From: an uncultured Eubacterium sp.
Lineage (GTDB): Bacteria > Bacillota > Clostridia > Lachnospirales > Lachnospiraceae
Length of the DNA stretch: 64,000 nucleotides
Reading direction: 5' to 3'
NCBI GenBank assembly: GCA_910577225.1
Contig: CAJTMV010000006.1
Coordinates: forward strand, 1 to 64,000
The notes beneath the pieces were generated by a model that saw nothing but the letters and a program-made list of their open reading frames with translations, made no database searches and was not told where the DNA came from. The translations under genes were made by a program, and so were the position numbers. How positions within the stretch are numbered: position 1 is the first letter of the stretch; every line of letters begins with the position of its first letter. Positions 24,399 to 33,012 of this stretch are shown here, piece by piece.

Positions 24399-26506
24399 GA
24401 GCGATATTTAAAAGAGAGTTTCAGGCATGTTTTCAGTCCGTCATCGGATGGCTGTTTCTGTCTGTTACATTAGCATTTTATTTTTTGTATTATTATGTGT
24501 ATAATCTGAATTACGGGTATCCGTACATTTCTTATTCGTTAAATGCAATCGCGTTTATATTTTTGGTTACCGTGCCGGTTCTTACAATGCGTGTTCTGGC
24601 GGAAGAACGTCATGCAAAAACAGATCAGCTGATTTTAACGGCTCCGGTCAGCGTTGGGAAAATTGTGACTGGCAAATATCTGGCGCTTGCGGCTGTGTAT
24701 TCGATTGCCGTAGCGCTGATCAGCCTGTCGCCGCTTTTTCTCGGCCGTTTTGGATCGGTTCCATACGCGGAAAGCTACGCGGCGATATTAGGATTCTGGC
24801 TGTACGGCCTTACCTGTATTGCGATAGGTACGTTTGTTTCGTCACTGACAGAGAGTCAGGTCATTGCAGCCGTACTGACATTTGTATTATTGTTTCTTGG
24901 ATATATGATGGATGGGATTACACAGATGATCTCTTCTGCAGGAAATCTGCTGACCCGGTTATTAGGATGCTATAATCTGACGGCAGGTATGGAACGGTTA
25001 ACGAACGGGCAGCTGGATATCACTGCGGTTATTTATTATCTGAGTATGATCGTTTTATTTTTGTTTCTGACGACACAGTCGATACAGAAACGCCGATGGT
25101 CTGCCAGCCTGAAAAAAATGGGAATCGGGATTTTTAATGCCGGATTTTGTATCGCTGCGGCAGCGGCTGTCGTGATATTAAATCTGACCGTGGATGTGCT
25201 GCCTGCAACGCTCACGAATATCGACTGCACAGCGGCAAAACTGTATTCTGTTACCGATGATACGAAGCGCATTCTTTCAGCGCTGAATCAGCAGGTCGAT
25301 CTGTACGTGCTTGCCTCTGAGAGTTCCAGAGATGAACAGCTGGCCGCAACGCTGCAAAAATATGAAGAATTGTCTTCTGATATTCAGGTTACTTATGTAG
25401 ATCCGGCAGTATCGCCGAATTTTTATCAGAAATATACGCAGGATCAGATTTCTCAAAACAGTCTGATTGCTGTATGTGGGGAACGGTCAAAAGTAATCGA
25501 TTACAGTAATATTTACGAAACGGAAGTGGATTATCAGACCTATTCGTCTAAAACGACCGGATACGATGCAGAAGGTCAGCTTACGAGTGCGATTCAGTAT
25601 GTGACCAATGAAGATATGCCGACCGTTTATACGGTGACGGGTCATGGAGAAATATCTGTAAGTACCCGTTTTAAAGAATTGATTGAAAAAATGAATCTTG
25701 GATTAAAGGAACTGAACCTTCTGGAGACAGACGCTGTGCCGCAGGACTGCAAGGCACTGATGATCCTGGGGCCGTCAACCGATTTTTCCAAAGACGATGC
25801 AGATAAGGTACGGAACTATCTTGCCGACGGCGGAAAAGCGCTTATTACCACGCAGTATACGACTGACGCAATGCAAAATTTTAAAAGTATCTTAGAAGCG
25901 TATGGCCTGCAGTTAAACAACGGGATGGTGATCGAGCAAAATCAGGAACGATATTATCAGAATCCGATGTATCTGTTACCGGAAATATCTTATGATACTC
26001 TGACTGAAAAAGTCGCGAATGAATATATTTTTGCGCCGTATGCACAGGGGCTGGCCATTCAGGAACAGGAGCAGGATGTCAGATCTTATACAGAGCTTCT
26101 TACCACCTCTGAACAGGCATTTTTAAAGGCGGATGTGCAGAACATGACAAATTTTGATAAAGAAGAGGGAGATTTACAGGGGCCATTTACGATTGGAGTA
26201 TCTGTTATCGACTCGCAGTCCGAAGCACAGCTGCTCGTATATACGTCTGCCATGTTGTTCAGCGATAGTGCAGATCAACAGGTATCCGGCAATAATTCGA
26301 CATTGTTCGCCTCTTCGATCCGGAGCCTGGCCGCGCAGTCAGAATCTTCCAGCCTGATTGTGATACCGGTTAAACCTTATACGCAGGAATCTCTGGTTCT
26401 CTCGCAGGGAACGATTCTTACAGCAGGTTTTTTCAGTGTTCTTGCAATACCAGTGTTACTGATCGCAGTCGGAGTACTGATTTGGATGCGCAGAAGAAAA
26501 GCATAG
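24395..26506 (+). CDS. GldF-GldG fusion: ABC-2 permease with auxiliary domain
   Basis: The 703-residue protein fuses two components. Residues 1-230 form an ABC-2 permease with six hydrophobic segments (starting AIFKREFQACFQSVIGWLF), like GldF. After a further membrane segment (about 245-265) comes an extracytoplasmic ABC_transp_aux domain like GldG (ITNEDMPTVYTVTGHGE; YLADGGKALITTQYTT), and a C-terminal anchor with IWMRRRK. The ATPase overlaps it by ATGA. In Bacteroidetes these proteins serve gliding and secretion, but Firmicute versions are common and have no known cargo. Confidence 0.9.
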   Translation: MRAIFKREFQACFQSVIGWLFLSVTLAFYFLYYYVYNLNYGYPYISYSLNAIAFIFLVTVPVLTMRVLAEERHAKTDQLILTAPVSVGKIVTGKYLALAAVYSIAVALISLSPLFLGRFGSVPYAESYAAILGFWLYGLTCIAIGTFVSSLTESQVIAAVLTFVLLFLGYMMDGITQMISSAGNLLTRLLGCYNLTAGMERLTNGQLDITAVIYYLSMIVLFLFLTTQSIQKRRWSASLKKMGIGIFNAGFCIAAAAAVVILNLTVDVLPATLTNIDCTAAKLYSVTDDTKRILSALNQQVDLYVLASESSRDEQLAATLQKYEELSSDIQVTYVDPAVSPNFYQKYTQDQISQNSLIAVCGERSKVIDYSNIYETEVDYQTYSSKTTGYDAEGQLTSAIQYVTNEDMPTVYTVTGHGEISVSTRFKELIEKMNLGLKELNLLETDAVPQDCKALMILGPSTDFSKDDADKVRNYLADGGKALITTQYTTDAMQNFKSILEAYGLQLNNGMVIEQNQERYYQNPMYLLPEISYDTLTEKVANEYIFAPYAQGLAIQEQEQDVRSYTELLTTSEQAFLKADVQNMTNFDKEEGDLQGPFTIGVSVIDSQSEAQLLVYTSAMLFSDSADQQVSGNNSTLFASSIRSLAAQSESSSLIVIPVKPYTQESLVLSQGTILTAGFFSVLAIPVLLIAVGVLIWMRRRKA

Positions 26507-26535
26507 AAGAAAAGTATAGAAGGGAGAATCATCAA

Positions 26536-27150
26536 ATGCAAAAAAAACAGATGATACAGTTTGGGGTTCTGCTTGTACTGATACTCGCTCTGGCTGGAAC
26601 ATATGCGGGTATCCGGTCCTATTCCGCAAAACAGGAAGCAGAAAAAAGTAAAAAAGAAGCCGAAGCGGTCGTTCCGCTGACGGCTTTTGAACCAGACAGC
26701 GTCACTGCCATTCGTTATGATATGGACGGAACGGTATATACCTTTGAAAGAGATGGAGAAACCTGGAAGGCGTCAGACCAGGATGATCTTGTAATGAATT
26801 CAGAGAAATTTTCCGATTTTTTAAAACAGGCAGGAGACATTACGTCCACAATGGAGGTACAGACACAGGAAGAAGAAGACTATGGATTTACTGAGCCCGC
26901 GCGTACGGTAACGATCACTACAGAGAAAGGAACGTCTTCGCTGATCTTTGGAATGAAAAATGAGATGCTGGGACAGTATTATGTAAAAACAAGTGAAAAC
27001 AGCAGAGTTTATCTGACGGATGCATCTGCCTATACAATATTTGATAAGACGCCGGAGGATTTTGAACAGGAAGAGACACAGACTGACGCAGATAAAGAAA
27101 CGGAGGCAGATAAAGAAACAGAGGCAGAGGAAGAAAACGAGGCCAGCTAA
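26536..27150 (+). CDS. DUF4340 membrane-anchored protein
   Basis: A 204-residue protein with an N-terminal anchor (QMIQFGVLLVLILALAGTYAG) and a DUF4340 region (AIRYDMDGTVYTFERDG, SSLIFGMKNEMLGQYYVK, VYLTDASAYTIF). It ends in an acidic repeat tail (DKETEADKETEAEEENE). DUF4340 proteins regularly follow GldG-like genes, so it is probably the third component of this exporter. The ATG at 26536 follows AGGGAG; an earlier in-frame ATG at 26482 lies in the preceding gene and would place charged residues ahead of the anchor. Confidence 0.85.
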   Translation: MQKKQMIQFGVLLVLILALAGTYAGIRSYSAKQEAEKSKKEAEAVVPLTAFEPDSVTAIRYDMDGTVYTFERDGETWKASDQDDLVMNSEKFSDFLKQAGDITSTMEVQTQEEEDYGFTEPARTVTITTEKGTSSLIFGMKNEMLGQYYVKTSENSRVYLTDASAYTIFDKTPEDFEQEETQTDADKETEADKETEAEEENEAS

Positions 27151-27212
27151 ACAGATGGAAACGGATTAGAAGTGAAAAGAACAGGGGGACAGGAGCAACA
27201 GACGTTTATGTT

Positions 27213-27269
27213 TTGTCAGATTTTATTTGTCCGTGAACTTTTTGGTTCTGGGGAAATAAAATCTGACAA
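27213..27269. repeat. Perfect 16-bp inverted repeat between convergent genes
   Basis: TTGTCAGATTTTATTT (27213-27228) pairs with 27254-27269. The loop carries an inner GAAC/GGTTC stem. It lies between the ends of a plus and a minus gene and may act as a bidirectional terminator, though there is no clean T-run, or be a small palindromic repeat element. Confidence 0.8.
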
Positions 27270-27278
27270 TAAGTGCTG

Positions 27279-27533
27279 TTATTGCTGATTTTTTTCTTTT
27301 TCCATCTGCCGCAGCGTCTCCTGCAGCTCCTTTTCCTGCCTGCCTTTGGCCAGTCGGTAAATAACGGTATATCCCCAGATCAGAATCGGGACGAGAATCG
27401 TGCAGGTGACGGAGGCTTTGAACATTGCCATGTCGTTTCCGGTATCAAAAACGGCGCAAAACAAAGTTATCAGGTACATGGAAACTAACAGTACTATACC
27501 AAGTATGGCAAGTATGCGTCTGATCTGTTTCAT
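27279..27533 (-). CDS. Small two-helix membrane protein
   Basis: The 84-residue protein has two hydrophobic segments (about 9-30 and 42-62) and a charged, glutamine- and glutamate-rich C-terminus predicted to form a coiled coil. AAAGGA precedes the ATG at 27533. It lies 63 bases downstream of the amino acid ABC ATPase gene on the same strand, so it may be cotranscribed. Function unknown. Confidence 0.65.
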   Translation of the reverse strand: MKQIRRILAILGIVLLVSMYLITLFCAVFDTGNDMAMFKASVTCTILVPILIWGYTVIYRLAKGRQEKELQETLRQMEKEKNQQ

Positions 27534-27596
27534 AAAATATCCTTTCTGCGGTATGAAACCGGCGGTTTCAGATGTTGGATTCCTGCTGCTGCGCGT

Positions 27597-28382
27597 TTAT
27601 CCCTGCGTAAAGCGTGATAAAAACTGTTTTGTACGCTCTTCCTTCGGGTGTTCCATCACTTCATAAGGATCACCCTGTTCCAGAATACATCCGCCATCCA
27701 TAAATATAACATGATTTGCCACATCTCTGGCAAAAGCCATTTCGTGTGTTACGATAATCATCGTAGTCTGTCTGTCAGCAAGCTCCCGTATAACTTTTAA
27801 TACTTCTCCGGTTAATTCCGGATCCAGAGCAGATGTTGGCTCATCAAAGCAGAGAATGTCCGGTGTCAGCGCAAGGGCGCGCGCGATAGCGACCCGCTGG
27901 CACTGGCCGCCGGAGAGCTGATGCGGATAATTCGTCATCCGGTCTTTTAATCCCATTTGTATCAGCAGATCTTCGGCCTGTTTTTCGATTGCCTGGTGAA
28001 TTTCTTTTTTTCTCGATTTATAATCCGGTTCATCTTTTGCAAGCAGCTCTTTGGCGAGCATAACGTTTTGCAGCGCGGTATACTGCGGAAACAGATGAAA
28101 CGATTGAAATACAAGTCCGAAATGCAGACGTTTCTTTCGGATTTCCCGTTCGTTCTGGGTTAAGACCTGTCCGGCGTCAAATAAAGTCTCGCCCCGGACC
28201 CGGATGATGCCGTCATCCGGCCGTTCTAAAAAGTTCAGACAGCGCAGCAGCGTGGTTTTGCCGCTGCCTGAAGAACCAATAATAGAAACAACCTGTCCCT
28301 GTTCCAGAGAAAAGCTGATATCCTGCAGTACCTGTGTGTGTTCAAAAGTTTTACGGATATGTTCTACTTCTAAAATTGACAT
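27597..28382 (-). CDS. Polar amino acid ABC transporter ATPase
   Basis: The 261-residue ATPase has Walker A GSSGSGKTTLLRCLNFLERP, Q-loop LVFQSFHLFPQYT, signature LSGGQCQRVAIARALAL, Walker B ILCFDEPTSALDPE and H-loop IVTHEMAFARDV, the pattern of the GlnQ/HisP (PAAT) group. CAGGAGG precedes the ATG. It is the last of a binding protein, permease, ATPase operon on the minus strand. Confidence 0.95.
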   Translation of the reverse strand: MSILEVEHIRKTFEHTQVLQDISFSLEQGQVVSIIGSSGSGKTTLLRCLNFLERPDDGIIRVRGETLFDAGQVLTQNEREIRKKRLHFGLVFQSFHLFPQYTALQNVMLAKELLAKDEPDYKSRKKEIHQAIEKQAEDLLIQMGLKDRMTNYPHQLSGGQCQRVAIARALALTPDILCFDEPTSALDPELTGEVLKVIRELADRQTTMIIVTHEMAFARDVANHVIFMDGGCILEQGDPYEVMEHPKEERTKQFLSRFTQG

Positions 28383-28423
28383 GAATTTCCTCCTGCGATT
28401 TGTCTGATCGTTACCGTTTGGAT

Positions 28424-29110
28424 TTATCGGAAATAGTTTAGCTTCTTTTCCAGCCGGCCAAGCAGTACGGTCAGGATACCGTTAAACAGCAGATAATATA
28501 CGGCGGTAAAAAACATCGGCCAGATAGCGCCGGATATTCCGTGAGATCCTTTCATAAAGGCTTCTCCGGCCCAGATCAGTTCCTGCATGGCAATAATCTG
28601 CGCCAGAGAGGTATCTTTTACGAGCGTAATAATCTCGTTTGACATCGGAGGAACAATCCGCTTGATCATCTGAAGCAAGGTGACTTTGAAAAAAATCTGG
28701 CTTCTTGTCATACCGAGAACGAGTCCGGCTTCGGTCTGCCCGATCGGAATTCCCTGGATACCGCCGCGGTATATTTCTGAAAAATAACACGCATAATTCA
28801 AAATAAAGGAAACTGAGGCGGCAAGAAAACGACCAGACTGGCTGCCGCCCCAGATCGGCGTATGTAATGCAAGGCTTGGAAAATAAAAAATGATTAAAAG
28901 CTGAATCATAAGCGGCGTACCACGTATGATCCAGACAAGTAACCGGGTCAGATATCGCAGCGGGGCAAAACGGCTCATCGAGCCAAAAGCAATGAGCAGT
29001 CCAAGCGGAAACGCGCCGACAAGCGTTACAAAAAAAAGTTTGAGTGTCTGTAAAAATCCGGTATTCAGCGCTTTGACAACGATTGGAAATTGTTCCATAA
29101 AAAGTTCCAT
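28424..29110 (-). CDS. Polar amino acid ABC transporter permease
   Basis: This 228-residue permease has five membrane segments, typical of HisM/GlnP proteins. The N-terminal TLKLFFVTLVGAFPLGLLIA and the EAA loop (EAGLVLGMTRSQIFFKVTLLQ) that contacts the ATPase are intact. It follows the binding-protein gene by 57 bases and precedes the ATPase by 41. Substrate is probably a polar or charged amino acid or cystine; the permease alone does not say which. Confidence 0.94.
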   Translation of the reverse strand: MELFMEQFPIVVKALNTGFLQTLKLFFVTLVGAFPLGLLIAFGSMSRFAPLRYLTRLLVWIIRGTPLMIQLLIIFYFPSLALHTPIWGGSQSGRFLAASVSFILNYACYFSEIYRGGIQGIPIGQTEAGLVLGMTRSQIFFKVTLLQMIKRIVPPMSNEIITLVKDTSLAQIIAMQELIWAGEAFMKGSHGISGAIWPMFFTAVYYLLFNGILTVLLGRLEKKLNYFR

Positions 29111-29167
29111 TTACGTATCCTGCTTTCTCTAAAAATGGCAGCCGTCTGGTATGCTGCACGTGTCATG

Positions 29168-30085
29168 TTACTGTTCGATTACAGCCGCCTGTACACCATA
29201 AGTCTCTGCACAGCGGGTCAGACTGCCGTCTGCATAGGATGCGGCAAAAAAGTCGTTTAAGGATGCGGCAAGATCGGAGCCTTTGCGGAATCCTACGCCG
29301 TATTCCTCGTTATTTAACCCGATGGTATAAGTAAGATTTGCGTAACCAGTACCATCGCCAACCATGGCAGCAGCCATCAGGGAGTCAATAATGGCAGCGT
29401 CTGCGGTACCTGCAGCAACTTCCATCAAAGCAGAAGACTGCTGCTGTACCGGCGTGTAGCTGAAATTGTTTGCTTTTGCCTGCGCTTCGCCAGCACTTCC
29501 GGCTTCTACGGCAAAGTTTAATTCTTTCAGACTGTCTACATCCTGATAAAGATCAGCCTGATCGGATGGAACGATTACGACCTGCGCATTGTTGCAGTAT
29601 GCGTTGGAACATTCCATAGTGCTTGTGACCTCATCGACCAGTGTCATACCGTTCCATACGCAGTCGATCGTTTTACCGTCCAGCTCCATGACTTTATTAT
29701 CCCAGTCGATTTCTACGAATTCAGCTGTAACGCCGATGCTTTCAGCAAACGCTTTTGCCATATCCGCGTCGAATCCAATCCAGTTGCCGTCCGCATCCTG
29801 ATAATCCATCGGCTCAAAATTTGTAATACCGACGATCAATGTGCCTTTGTCTTTGACGTAAGCCATATCACTGTCTGAAGCTGAACCGGTATCTGTATTG
29901 TCCGATGCAGCGGTATTGTCATCTGCGTCATTATCAGACGCGGTCGTTCCGTTTCCGTCAGAAACAGTATCAGCCGTGTCATTTGACGGAGTATCGGTCT
30001 TTTTGTCAGAACTATCTGCGTTGCCGCATGCAGCGAGTGAAAAAGATAACATCATGGTCAGTGACAAAGCGATTAATTTTTTCAT
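29168..30085 (-). CDS. Amino acid ABC transporter substrate-binding lipoprotein
   Basis: The 305-residue lipoprotein has a signal peptide with lipobox LAAC at residue 20, a Ser/Asp/Thr-rich linker of about 50 residues, then a periplasmic-binding type 2 fold (GTLIVGITNFEPMDYQDADG; IGFDADMAKAFAESIGV; DCVWNGMTL). It captures the amino acid for the following permease and ATPase. The long acidic linker is a surface tether seen in Gram-positives. AAGGAG precedes ATG 30085; it is the first gene of the operon, with AT-rich promoter DNA upstream. Confidence 0.95.
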   Translation of the reverse strand: MKKLIALSLTMMLSFSLAACGNADSSDKKTDTPSNDTADTVSDGNGTTASDNDADDNTAASDNTDTGSASDSDMAYVKDKGTLIVGITNFEPMDYQDADGNWIGFDADMAKAFAESIGVTAEFVEIDWDNKVMELDGKTIDCVWNGMTLVDEVTSTMECSNAYCNNAQVVIVPSDQADLYQDVDSLKELNFAVEAGSAGEAQAKANNFSYTPVQQQSSALMEVAAGTADAAIIDSLMAAAMVGDGTGYANLTYTIGLNNEEYGVGFRKGSDLAASLNDFFAASYADGSLTRCAETYGVQAAVIEQ

Positions 30086-30091
30086 AGTAAG

Positions 30092-30560
30092 TCTCCTTTT
30101 TCCTTATTATAAGTGTGTAAAATAAGATGATATGCCGCAAAAAGTGAAAATCTTTTTTTGGCACTTCATTATAATAGCAGTTCAGCAAAATGAAGTCAAT
30201 AGAAGGATCAGGGATTCCACGAAATGAATATTGCACTGTGCCTTTGAATCAGGTTTTTGTGAGTGGCTGCGCGGATGCGTCCGCGCAGCCATATAAAATA
30301 CAACACACTCTCTAATTCGCACAGAGTAAAGCGCAGTGCCCACATCATTTCCTTTTCGCCCTGATGTTCTATGTGAATGATATCTGAATGCTAACGAGTC
30401 GCAGAAAGGCAGGAAGATGAAAAAAATAAAAAAAATGAAATACTTATGAATACTTCGGCGCAAAGTGTCTATACTATCATTAATCCGAAGATGATTGACC
30501 CCCAAAGCTGTCTTCGGATTGCATGCAAAAGATACGATAAATACTTTATCCTCCCCCAAT
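30092..30560. other. Structured gene-free region
   Basis: No gene is visible on either strand. Two notable hairpins are present: a perfect 12-bp GC-rich stem (30264-30275 with 30280-30291, loop TGCG), and a 10-bp stem AATCCGAAGA/TCTTCGGATT (30482-30491 with 30511-30520). The second is followed 41 bases later by a terminator. TATACT at 30470 precedes it. A small RNA on the + strand is possible but unproven. Confidence 0.4.
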
Positions 30561-30595
30561 AGAAAAGCTGCCGGATGGCAGCTTTTCTGATTTTC
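30561..30595 (+). terminator. Rho-independent terminator
   Basis: AGAAAAGCTGCC (30561-30572), loop GGAT, GGCAGCTTTTCT (30577-30588), then GATTTTC. No plus-strand gene precedes it, so it may end a small RNA, or be the old terminator of a gene lost by rearrangement. Confidence 0.75.
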
Positions 30596-30618
30596 AATCG
30601 GCAGATTATCTGTTTTTT

Positions 30619-30897
30619 CTAATCAAATTTTTTCTGATCGAATTTGTTCTTATAGATAACTTTTTGTAATAAAATGTTATCTTTTGATATTTTAAACCAC
30701 TTCGACGCATCGGAATTAAGCAGCAAAATCAAAAGATCACCTTTTTCTTTTGCCTGCTCAAGATATTTTACATGTCCCGCATGCAAAAGATCAAAGCATC
30801 CGCTTGTAGACACAATCGTTTTTCCCTCTGCCTTTGCCTGCCGGCAGATATTCTTAAGCGAAGCATCATCCACAATTTTATCTGACAAATGTCTCAT
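30619..30897 (-). pseudogene. HldE cytidylyltransferase domain, N-terminal half
   Basis: Residues 1-66 match the RfaE2/HldE-C nucleotidyltransferase: TSGCFDLLHAGHVKYLEQA, with the HxGH motif, then LLILLLNSDAS. Homology stops exactly after LNSDAS, and the rest (KWFKISKDN onward) is unrelated sequence read from across a junction near 30701-30704. The missing continuation, RLKGAQRPIVNQLD, is found in opposite orientation at 31651. The protein transfers CMP, AMP or GMP to heptose-1-phosphate, and this half lacks part of the active site, so it is inactive. Confidence 0.85.
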
Positions 30898-31661
30898 CGT
30901 TCGTTCTCACCCGCCGCTTTCTCCAGCTCTCCGATCGTGATCGGAACCGTCCCTGTCTTACTGATTACGATCCCAGCCGCCAGATTTCCAAGCGCCACGG
31001 CATCGGAAAGCGGGATCCCAGCCGCCAGAGCCATTGTAGCCATACTGATCACCGTATCTCCAGCGCCTGTCACATCGAAGACCTGCGCCGCTTTGGACGG
31101 ATAATCTCTGCGCGCTTTTAAAGGCTCATACACGGAGATTCCCATAGCGCCGCGTGTGACAAGCAGCGCATCTGCCCCGGAACGGTCAAGATATGTTTTT
31201 CCTGCCTCATCCAAAGAGGCATCGTCCGTAATCACTACGCCAGATGCCTGCTCCAGTTCCAGATTGTTCGGCTTTACAAAGGATGCACCTGCAAACGCCT
31301 CGATATGGCTGCTTTTGGAATCTACCGTTACAACGACCCCACATGCTCTGCAGATATGAATCACGCTCTTAACAAAATCCGCATCCGTCAGCACCCCTTT
31401 GCAGTAATCAGATAAAATAACCGCATCGATATGGCTGATTCTTTCCCTGATATAATCGATGACCGCCTGTTTGGATCCATCGCAAATGGCTGCCGTCGTT
31501 TCCATATCTACCCGCAGCAGCTGCTGGCTTTTGGTCGCAAATCTGCGTTTCAGCGTTGTCATTCTGCCTGATTCTGTCATCATTCCATCCACGCAGATTC
31601 CCGTTTCAGATAAATAAGCCCGTATCCATCTGCCGGCATCATCATCTCCGAAACGGCTCAA
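30894..31661 (-). pseudogene. HldE kinase domain (PfkB family), N-terminally truncated
   Basis: The 255-residue frame matches D-glycero-heptose-7-phosphate kinase (RfaE1): GDDDAGRWIRAYL, LLRVDMETTAAI, ILSDYCKGVLTDADFV, KPNNLELEQASG, and the catalytic VFDVTGAGDTVISMATMALA. About 60 residues of the normal N-terminus, including sugar-binding residues, are missing, and homology begins with GDDDAG right at the inversion junction (about 31650). It overlaps the following cytidylyltransferase fragment by four bases, which is the native order. Likely non-functional. Confidence 0.85.
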
Positions 31662-31971
31662 AGGAGCGCAGCGCCCGATTGTGAATCAGCTGGATCGCGC
31701 GGCAGTGGCTGCAGGTCTGGAATCCGTAGATTATCTGTGCCTGTTCGACGAGGATACGCCATGCGGCCTGATTCGGACGCTTCGGCCGGACATTGTCGTA
31801 AAAGGCGGAGATTATGAGGGAAAGCAGATACCGGAGATGGATGCGGTACATGAATATGGCGGCCGGACGGAATATGTGCAGATGGAAGAAGGACGTTCGA
31901 CAACGGGTCTTTTGGAAAAAATACGGCGTACGAAGGACAATAGCGATGGAACAGGAGGAGAGGCGAAATGA
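31651..31971 (+). pseudogene. HldE cytidylyltransferase domain, C-terminal half
   Basis: The plus-strand frame begins at the junction and reads RLKGAQRPIVNQLDRAAVAA, LESVDYLCLFDEDTP, RPDIVVKGGDYEG and EEGRSTTGLLEKIRR, which are the C-terminal landmarks of RfaE2/HldE-C. Joined to the minus-strand fragment (after reversing the segment) it gives a seamless LNSDASKRLKGAQRP, so both halves come from one gene split by an inversion. Its last bases overlap the hldD start (ATGA). Confidence 0.88.
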
Positions 31972-32081
31972 TAATTGTCACCGGAGGAGCAGGCTTTATC
32001 GGGAGCTGCGTGGTTCGGGAATTAAATGAGATGGGATATGAAGACATCTTGGCCCGTAACACTCGAATTCCCGCTGGATGA
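31968..32081 (+). pseudogene. HldD epimerase N-terminal remnant
   Basis: ATG 31968, behind ACAGGAGGAG and overlapping the previous stop, encodes MIIVTGGAGFIGSCVVRELN and MGYEDIL, the Rossmann N-terminus of ADP-glyceromanno-heptose 6-epimerase. Homology ends at about 32050, where IS3-derived sequence begins. The remaining 300 residues are absent from the window. Together with the two HldE parts it shows a former operon for nucleotide-activated heptose. Confidence 0.8.
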
Positions 32082-32472
32082 GGTTATCTGCGGCATTGCT
32101 GGTCTTAAGTGCCCTGGCAATCCTGCGGTACGGGTTTGCCTTCCTGATCGGGCAGCTGAGGTTATATTTATCCATAAGGCGGCGGATTTTCTTGACATTC
32201 ATCACAACAGGAGGGTCCATGTGCAGGAGTCTCATGTAAATTCCTTTTGCACCTTTTGAATACCCGCGCCACTGATAAGCTTCCGGAATAATGTCAAAAT
32301 CCTTTCTGTCCTGTTCTTCCTGCGCTTCACGCATAGGTGCGGCTTTAACCCATGCATAATACCCGCTCCTGGAGACACCGGCTGTTCGGCACATCTCTGA
32401 TACGGACAGGCGGCTTTCCGGCTGGCTGACGAGGGAATGGATGATCTCAAATATGGCGGACGGATCGTTCAT
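31996..32472 (-). pseudogene. IS3-family transposase OrfB, N-terminal part
   Basis: The minus-strand frame has the OrfB N-terminal helix-turn-helix (VSEMCRTAGVSRSGYYAWVK), GYSKGAKGIYMRLLH, MDKYNLSCPIRKANPYR and REFECYGPR, then leaves homology at about 32050 where hldD sequence begins. The DDE core is therefore missing. It overlaps OrfA by one base (TGATG). The C-terminal half of a similar OrfB lies at 21745-22000. Confidence 0.8.
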
Positions 32473-33005
32473 CAGGATTTCACCTGCTTTCCGGATGTCT
32501 TTATTGATGAAATTTTTTTTAAGAACTCCACTTCCTGCCTGAGGTATTCCACCTCGTTCCTCAGCTGCCTGACCTCATCAGCCGGATCCGCCGGAACACC
32601 GGCATTATCACTGGAAGATGTACTGCGCAGTCTGCGGCCGCTGTGGAACATGCCCTGCTTTTCAAACTCTTTCTTTATATGCATCCGGATACCATTTACC
32701 CGGTTATCCCCGATCATGTCCGGATCATACCCAAAGCTGAGCAGGATGTCCCGGGGTGTCATTCCCTCGTTATAGTGTTTCCAGAACAGCTCCTTGAATT
32801 CGGTGGTAAAGCTGAGCTGGCACTGTGTTACTTTATATGTGTATGGATTGCTGCGTAATGCATCCATTTCCTCGCCTGTGAATCTTTTTACTTCCATGGC
32901 ATGTCTCCTTTCTTAGATTAAGCTTACCATGGATGTACTGTTATCACAAGCAGACTGTCCAGATGTCGGGGCATGGAATATGCCGATGTCCACAGATTAG
33001 GGACT
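32045..33005 (-). mobile_element. Truncated IS3-family insertion sequence
   Basis: The segment holds OrfA and the first part of OrfB. The right end is near 32950-33005, where TGTCCAGATGTCGGGGC and a related inverse copy occur. The left end is missing at the hldD junction. It separates the broken heptose genes from the SEFIR gene, whose C-terminus also ends at this border. Confidence 0.65.
32472..32897 (-). CDS. IS3-family OrfA
   Basis: A 141-residue IS3-group OrfA: an N-terminal DNA-binding helical part (FTTEFKELFWKHYNEGMTPR) and a C-terminal leucine-zipper-like coiled coil (EVRQLRNEVEYLRQEVEFLKK) that pairs OrfA with OrfAB. A ribosome binding site AAAGGAG is present. It is intact, but the element as a whole is truncated, so it can only act in trans, if at all. 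Confidence 0.8.
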   Translation of the reverse strand: MEVKRFTGEEMDALRSNPYTYKVTQCQLSFTTEFKELFWKHYNEGMTPRDILLSFGYDPDMIGDNRVNGIRMHIKKEFEKQGMFHSGRRLRSTSSSDNAGVPADPADEVRQLRNEVEYLRQEVEFLKKISSIKTSGKQVKS

Positions 33006-33012
33006 TGAAATG

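Noticed and set aside
30264..30291. GC-rich 12-bp hairpin as a terminator of the amino acid transporter operon
   Set aside because: No T-run on either strand, and it lies upstream, not downstream, of that operon.
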